A stretch of DNA of 64,000 bases from assembly GCF_964028515.1 (NCBI RefSeq), contig NZ_OZ034788.1:310001-374000 (forward strand), in the 5' to 3' direction. The position numbers and the translations under genes were made by a program. The stretch is from Wolbachia endosymbiont (group B) of Hofmannophila pseudospretella. Lineage in GTDB: Bacteria; Pseudomonadota; Alphaproteobacteria; Rickettsiales; Anaplasmataceae. The notes beneath the pieces were generated by a model. It saw nothing but the letters and a program-made list of their open reading frames with translations, had not been told where the DNA came from and searched no databases. Every line of letters starts with the position of its first letter. Position 1 is the first letter of the stretch. Below are positions 57,601 through 64,000 of this stretch, in pieces.

Positions 57601-60600
57601 GTGGAAATTCCTCAGTCTCTTTTGTGTCAGTATGCTCTAATTCAAAGGATTTCTTATACTCTTGAAAAATTTCTTCAGCACGGCTTTTAAATATTTTTTC
57701 TAGCTCGGAATAATAATCTAAATCTTGTAACTTTATTAGATTGCTTTCCACTAAAGACACATACTCAAAACTTTTTTCAGCTTTTTTTAGCCTCATTATG
57801 CTTCTTGCCGTATCTCGCTCCCTACTGAGCTTACTTTCTGCTGTGATTAAGGATTTTTGACGACAGAGTAGGCTTGTTTTTCTTCTTTTATAAAAAAGCA
57901 TGCTTTCCTTAAATAAAGACTTTGCTTCTTTCTCAATATGTGATCTAACCTGTCCTAAAAGATTATTCCATTTTTCTCTACTTGGTATTTGAATCTCTTC
58001 ATTAACAATAGAGAACACCTCTCCCACAGTGTTTGCAAAGTTTTGCTGATCTAAAGTATATACGTAATCCTCAAATTCTGCACTTGTAGTTTTTGCTTCA
58101 TCATACACTTTTCTTAACTTCTCGTATATAAAAAGACGACGATAACCATACTGATACCAATTCCCACTATATAAAGAACAGATAGACAATAATGGGAAAG
58201 AAGTGATACTAAAGTAGATAAAATAGAGAGGTATAAATGGCATTAAGGTCAAAACTATTAGACGAAAAAGTTGTAAATTTGGCGAAAGAAATGTTAAAAA
58301 AGGTCAGAAATAACGCATATGTTTCAAAAAAGTTACAAGCGGTGATAGCAGGAAAAGAAAGTAGTATAAGCGCTGTGGCAAGAATATGTAAAATTTCAAG
58401 GACTGCTTTGACTGAATGGATAAAGCATCTAAAATTTGGTAGAGTAGAAAGATTATTTTCCCCGTCTCAGCGGCGAAGAAAAAGCAAATTAAACAAAAAT
58501 CAACGTGAGCAAATTGAAATATGGGTAGAAAGAAATCCAAATATTACTATTAAGGAAGTGCAAATAAAAATCTCAGAGGAATTTGGCCTAAACATTAGCA
58601 AATCAACAGTGCACCGTGAGATACAAAGGATGAAGTTTTCTTACATAACACCGAGGCCAATTCACCATAAACAAGATAAAAACAAGCAAGAAGAGTTTAA
58701 AAAATACTTCAATAAAATAGTCAATTCCCACCCTGAAAAGGAGGTATTTTTTTGATGAATCACGATTTGGAACTCATTCAAAAATCGGACACGGATGGTT
58801 TAAAAAAGGGGTCAGAACACAGGTTAAAATGAAAATTGGTAGACAAAATTTCTATATCTACAGTGCGGTAAATCCAAGAAGTGGTAAGAAAATTAGCCTA
58901 CTTGCTCCATATGTAAACACTGATTGTATGAATATATTTCTGGAGCAGATGTCGAAAGATTTAGGCACGAAAGAAGCCTTTCTTGTAATGGATTGTGCAA
59001 GTTGGCATAGATCAAAAAGTTTGAAAATTCAGGAAAACATTACCATCATATACTTGCCTCCTTATTCACCGGAACTGAATCCTGTTGAAAGGTTGTGGCA
59101 ATATATCAAATACAATACTTTACGCAATAGTATCTACGATACCATAGGTTTACTTGAAGATGTTTTGTGTAATTTTATTGTCAATATTTCCAGTACTACT
59201 ATTAAACGAGTTTGTAATGTTTCTTATTTGTTCGGTCAGTAATGGATTTTGGTATGACTAGATTTATCTCTTTTTTCATAATAGGTAAGAGAGGCTTCTT
59301 TTTCTGTTACAATTCCAATATTTTCACATAGATCTATGATGTTATAATTTCTCTTTCCATACTGCACCACTTTACCATGTATTTTCTGTGAATATTTATC
59401 TAGAACAAGAGCCTCAACCATGCTTGCACCATCTGCACTCCTATCATATTCTTTTTGAATGTAATATTGAATTATCTTATCCATAATATCCTCTACCACA
59501 TTTGAAACTTGATCAAAACCAATTTTCTCAAGTTGTGCTTCAAAGCTTTGAAAAATATCACACCCAGCATCTACTAACACTTTCCTAAAAATCAGCTTAC
59601 AACTGTCAAATGTTTCTATTAAATCTGATAGACAAGAAAAACTTCTGCTCCTATATGCTCTCTCGCCACTTATTGTCCTGACACCTACACATACTGGAAA
59701 TCCAAAGATGCTTCGTACAAAATCTTTGTTAGCTATTTCTTGTGGAAGCACTTCTTTTTCCCTTCTTATCATCTCTCTAAATGTAGAATATATAATAAGC
59801 TTCATTTCAAATGACTGTACAAAGCTCTGAACAAAATTTACTAAATTTGAATATTCTGTTTTGTAAAATTGACAATGATTCCTATTCTCGTAAGACAAGC
59901 GTATTTTATTATGACATTTTCTCTGTTCACCATGAGTTTCAAATGAATTTTCCTTACACAGTGTTATTGCAGTTTCTAATAGCTGGGACATTGCTTTTAT
60001 CTCATATGTACCACCCCAAGCTTTAGGACTCCTCATACATTCTAAATATGCTTCAAATTGAAATTTCTGAACCTTTTTAGGGTTATTTATCTTCTCAAGT
60101 TCAATACAAATGTCATCTATTGCTTTACTATTGAAGTGGCTGGGCTGGAGTTTACTAGACTTGATTCCATACTGCTGCTCAACTTCAATTTCAGAGCCAA
60201 AATCAGAAAGAAATTTTGCTTTAAAGCTACCATTTGTTATATAATTTTCATTTTTACTCTCAAAAAAGTCTGTCATACTGATCTCATCTTTCAATTCCTC
60301 TTGAAATGAACGCATTTTTTTAACAACTCTTTCACGAAATACTTTCTCTACTAACCGCCTTAGCATGTCATTTTGATAAATATCTACATCACCTTGGATT
60401 AGCCTTTGGATTATTTGTACATCATGGCCGTCTCCAAATAATTTGTAAAATCTCTTGCAGAATTCATTATTGTCAAATTTTACAGGAGTTAAATAAGCTA
60501 AAGCAGCAGACCAAAATAGGCAACTACCATCTCCTGGAACATCAATTCTTTTATACGAAACAAGTGGTTGCAGTATCTTAGCAATGCCCTTCCTGTTATT

Positions 60601-61632
60601 ACTTCTAGCGATGTCTATGGAAGTCTTACCCTCCATGTTTAAAACATTAGCGTTAGCTTTTTTTCTCAATAGAAACCTGATAATTTCTAACTCGTCATTA
60701 CGAACAGCAATATGTAACAGTGTATCACCACGTTGATTAACCTGAAAATTAACATCCAACCTTGGATGTGCTCTAAAAAAAACTTTTAGCTTTTCAAGCT
60801 TTTCCATTTCTAAAAGACTACAGTCCTCTATAGTATCAATAAGTTCTTCATATATTTGCTCCAAGGACAGTTCTTTCAACATACTCTGAATTTGAGTTAG
60901 GTCAGAATGAGGTAATATTTGCTTCCTCAAGATTGGTTCAAAATGCGCACCTCCTTTATTTATTATATGTATAGTATCTTTGTCATTATAATCTGTACTC
61001 ACAGGTTTGGATGCTAACCCATCAATAAGACACCCTGACATGGAAAGATCTTCAATAACATGCAGCTTAACATTATATTCATTATATTCATTACAAATCA
61101 TTCTTCCCTCAATTTCAGGCCTACCCCATATAGGAATCTGCAACGTACTTCCATACTTTAAACCAGTTAATGATGAAAACACGTCCTTATTATCCCTCTG
61201 CATTTTTTCTATATCTTCAATACTGTATTCTATATAAATCAAATAAGTTTTCCATAATTCATCATTATCAATACCAGGCTCTGGAAGTACTACTTTAGAA
61301 TCTCCACGGTTTCTAGCATCTGCTATAATCTTTTTTTTCATTTCTTGACTACTTAAAGCTTGCTTCCTACAAACTTCCCTCAAAGACTTCACAGTAAAGT
61401 TCATTTCAGGTTTTAATTGCTTAAGTCCTTGTGCAACTGCGTGAAAGAAACAATCCCCTCCTCCAATTGCTTTCCCTATTGTAAAACCTTCCGGCAGCTG
61501 TAATATTTGCTGATTACTAGATAGCGGTGCGTCTTCTTTTTGCATTCTTATTAACCTAGATTGATTATCTGCTACTTGTTCTCCTGTATTTTCTTTACCT
61601 AACATAAAGCCCCCTATAATTTTAATGTTCAT
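54620..61632 (-). pseudogene. Giant OTU-ankyrin-OTU-NB-ARC-TPR-ankyrin gene, split by IS630 copy 5
   Basis: The 5' half (61632-59255) and the 3' half (58154-54620) join in frame when the IS630 copy 5 and one TGA repeat are removed: SSQYGYRRLFIYEKL is restored, giving about 1969 residues. Residues 50-235: OTU1 (GGGDCFFHAVAQ, Cys61, His230). Residues 300-360: ankyrin. Residues 364-590: OTU2 (DVPGDGSCLFWS, Cys371; WGGTYEIKAMSQ; His586). About 1010-1190: NB-ARC with GKHGMGKT at 1037-1044 and GFPLA at 1179-1183; then TPR-like helices and ankyrin repeats. Walker B lacks its acidic pair. Inferred host effector; currently disrupted. Confidence 0.85.
58155..59254 (+). mobile_element. IS630 copy 5 (1100 bp)
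   Basis: Full-length, flanked by TGA at 58152-58154 and 59255-59257. Its transposase frames are 58237-58755 and 58829-59242, with a T7 run. It splits the OTU/NB-ARC gene. IS-derived start codons give the false appearance of an intact gene on either side: the first 33 residues of the 3' half and the last 6 of the 5' half come from the IS. Confidence 0.95.
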
Positions 61633-62241
61633 ATTTGAATTGTTTTGTCGTAAACCTCTTTTCTCAAGATTGGTTTCAACATTTGATTCTTATGCAGCTG
61701 TACCAAATCAATTTGCTGTAGAAACCTTACGGTAATCCTAAGTAACTTTGATTGCTGAGTAACAGTGTGCTTTTCTTTTGATTTCTGACTAAACTAGATA
61801 TATTCTTAAAAAAGTCAAGATTGCTTTCTGAATGATGTACATAATACAATGCATCTGACTCAATACCTCGTGTATTTATTATGTTAAACTCCACTGTAGC
61901 TAAAGAAATCTAGCAGAGCAAGAACTTTTTTCATGTTTTAGCATTTTAGTTTAGTTTGTATTTTTTAAACTAAAGCCAGTGCTTGCAAAAATACTTCTAT
62001 TTTTTTACTTTAATGTACTCTTTCTACTTTTAAATAAATTAATACCCACTTAATCTCACACATCACTAAAAACCTAAACGACACAGCCATTTCCAGAACC
62101 CAAAACCAGCTATTGTAAGAAGATTTTATTTTGAGATCGTATGGTCTACCACTTGTTCTACGCGAATTTATATCAATTTATTACTTTATTTCTCTGTTTT
62201 TTTGAAATTCCCCTCATAAAATTAAATAGCTTACTGTAAAA
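61633..62241. other. 609-bp gap, upstream of the giant gene
   Basis: No credible ORF or RNA gene is seen. It should contain the promoter of the minus-strand giant gene at its left edge. Positions 62066-62160 share about 65 bp with sequence around the IS5 insertion at 53630-53690 plus 54556-54580 (accaaaaccagc and tatggtctacc), a small dispersed repeat. Confidence 0.5.
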
Positions 62242-63507
62242 TTATAGTCTTAAGTCCTTGTTTGCAGGTTGTACAGAGACGCTGTTAAATGAAGATATAG
62301 GTGACCTATGAGTTAAGTTAACCGTGCTTTTATCTTCAAATTGCAATGCTTCACTTATATTTTCTAATTTTCTTTTTTTAGTAGTGTATTCATCAAATGC
62401 TTTTAGGTGTCTTTCATGTGATTGCATTTTTAAGTATGGAGCTGAGCACACAGTAGATTGAGGTTGATAGCAACAAATACTACTTGGGTAATAATTGGTA
62501 GTATAATGGTACAAATCATCATTGAGTTCAAGTTTCACATTAGCTCCTTGTTCTAAAGAAAAAAGGCACCTAGCGCTGTCGTAGCAATAAAACTTAACAT
62601 CGTAGTTCTGAGAAATATTATTACTAATATCCTCTAGATTCGTATTAACGTTATTCATTACAAGGTAGCGAACAGTGCTTGAGTGACCATATATATCAGC
62701 AAGGTGCAAAGGAGTCATATGATCTTCATTCTGTAAATTTATATCAGCTCCATGCTCTACAAGATAGCGAACAATTCCTAGGTAACCATACATAGCAGCA
62801 AAATGCAAAGGAGTCATACCATTCTTATCCTGTAGATTTATACCAGCTCCATAAACTACAAGGTAGTGAACAATTCCTAGGTAACCATATATAGCAGCAA
62901 AATGCAAAGGAGTCATATTATCTTTGTTCAGTACCTCTATTACAGCTTTTTTCTCTATAAGGGATTTAAGCATGCTTAATCTACCATTTTTAGCAGCAAA
63001 ATGCAAAGGAGTTATACCATTCTCATCCTGTAAATCTACTGTAGCCCCGTACGCTAGAAGGTACTCAAAAATCTCTAAGGAATTATGTTCAACAGCATAG
63101 TGCAAATAACCTTTACCTTCTCCGTCCTTTGAATTTATACAAATCTCTTCTTCCTCTATAAAGTATCTAACGACCTCTAAGCAATTATTTTCAATAGCAT
63201 AGTATAAAACAGTACTATCAAACTGAAAATGTTCGTTATCAATAAAATACCTAACTATTTCTAGTCGATTATGGAGAGCAGCACAGTCTAAAAGGGTAAG
63301 GCTCGGGTCATCACTTACCTTAAAATTAGCCCCTTTTCCTATAAAGTATTTAACTAACGCTAAGTGACCATATATAACAGCATATTCTAAAGGAGTAGAT
63401 CCATCTTTATCACCGATATTAACAATTTTACTTAATTTACTTAGATCTACATTCTCGAATATAAGCTTAATAACTTCTTCACTATCATCTATGGCCAGAA
63501 AATGTAA
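62242..63507 (-). pseudogene. Ankyrin repeat gene missing its 5' end
   Basis: About 421 native residues remain, from LHFLAIDDSEEVIKLIFENV to a polar tail ending SVSVQPANKDLRL. About ten ankyrin repeats are present, for example TPLHFAAKNGRLSMLKSLIE and TPLHFAAMYGYLGIVRYLVE, two adjacent ones being nearly identical. The first about 84 residues of the open frame (63759-63508) come from the IS5-family copy, so the real N terminus has been removed or lies beyond it. An ankyrin effector remnant. Confidence 0.8.
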
Positions 63508-64000
63508 GAGCCTGTACATGATCTCAAAAAAGAAATAAAATAAGAGGATAATATAGATAGTGAAGGATATGAGAAGCTCATACCCAAGCGACATAAGTCG
63601 GAAAAAATTTGAGATTATTGTAAAAGATCTAGAGTCTTGCAGGAAAAAAACAAAACCAAGAAAACTTGATTTGTATGAGGTATTTTGTGGAGTATTGTAC
63701 GTCTTAAAAAGCGGTTGCCAGTGGAGAATGTTACCAACAGAATTTCCAAAATGGCGCAATTGTTACGATTATTTCAAAAAATGGAGTGAAAAGCCAGATA
63801 CAGCTAAAGAAAGCATTCTAGAGCGTGTGTTAAAAAAAAATAGTTCGCGTGGTCCGACAAAACAATGGTCGGAAAGAAAAAACCAGCTTTTGCATAATTG
63901 ATGCACAGAGTGTAAAGAATGCAGATACTGCCAAAGAGAAGGGCTATGATGCTGGTAAAAAAATCTCAGGAATAAAGCGTCATATTGCAGTAGATACACA
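63508..64000 (+). mobile_element. IS5-family element, second copy, partial at window edge
   Basis: Starts GAGCCTGTACATGATC after TAA (63505-63507). The first transposase frame (MRSSYPSDISRKKFEIIVKD from 63569 and CGVLYVLKSGCQWRML) ends at 63901, and the second frame (CIIDAQSVKN) runs off the window. About 80% similar to the copy at 53694, so they are not recent duplicates of each other. Confidence 0.85.

Noticed and set aside
1..64000. CRISPR array or rRNA operon
   Set aside because: No regularly spaced direct repeats with spacers and no rRNA-like sequence were seen.

Overview
The window is a low-GC, IS-riddled chromosome segment that looks like a Wolbachia (Anaplasmataceae) genome. The evidence is a phage WO-type tail block with P2-like gpU, gpX and gpD genes, an ankyrin gene and a patatin gene; two tandem double-HTH regulators of the Wmk kind; many ankyrin, OTU and lipase proteins; an orphan VirB8; and scattered rather than operonic housekeeping genes. 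The strain cannot be named from this sequence alone.

Layout. 1-1.3 kb: IS110-family element. 1.5-7.8 kb: prophage WO remnant (tail genes, ankyrin protein, small membrane protein, patatin, then two Wmk-like regulators and a hypothetical gene on the minus strand). 7.8-11.2 kb: insertion graveyard with an intact-looking IS630-family copy, a decayed group II intron protein, a decayed IS3-family element and a frameshifted gene remnant. 11.2-44.9 kb: mostly core genes (metG, nitronate monooxygenase-like, coaE, rnd, pyrC, tRNA-Leu, dnaB, NuoM/MrpD-like, virB8-like, holB-like, tsaC, miaA, murE, metC-like, bolA, dnaK, rne/rng, rpmG, ubiB, znuC/znuA, AEC transporter, GNAT). Among them sit two candidate effectors: a lipase with a long coiled coil, and a PPxY membrane protein. 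Palindromic repeats and a MITE-like element are also present. 44.9-49 kb: an IS6-like element split by IS630 copies and internally inverted. 49-51.8 kb: argB, engB, prfA. 52-64 kb: broken mutL, Rpn and ankyrin fragments, an IS5-family element, a giant OTU-ankyrin-OTU-NB-ARC-TPR-ankyrin gene cut in two by IS630, and an ankyrin gene whose 5' end is removed by a second IS5-family copy that runs off the window.

Three results stand out. First, removing the IS630 copy at 58155-59254 and one 3-bp target repeat joins two reading frames exactly, giving one protein of about 1969 residues with two OTU protease domains and an NB-ARC ATPase. Second, the IS630 copies are flanked by TTA, TTA, TAA and TGA (plus a one-sided TCA), so this element seems to duplicate TNA. 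Third, a 111-bp double palindrome sits in frame inside murE, in the manner of Rickettsia palindromic elements.

How the genes work together. The core genes are single-copy functions in translation, replication, cofactor supply, peptidoglycan precursor synthesis and metal uptake, scattered without pathway operons. The accessory genes fit a host-manipulation and prophage inventory. Several are broken by IS insertion, which suggests a recent wave of IS630 and IS5 activity.
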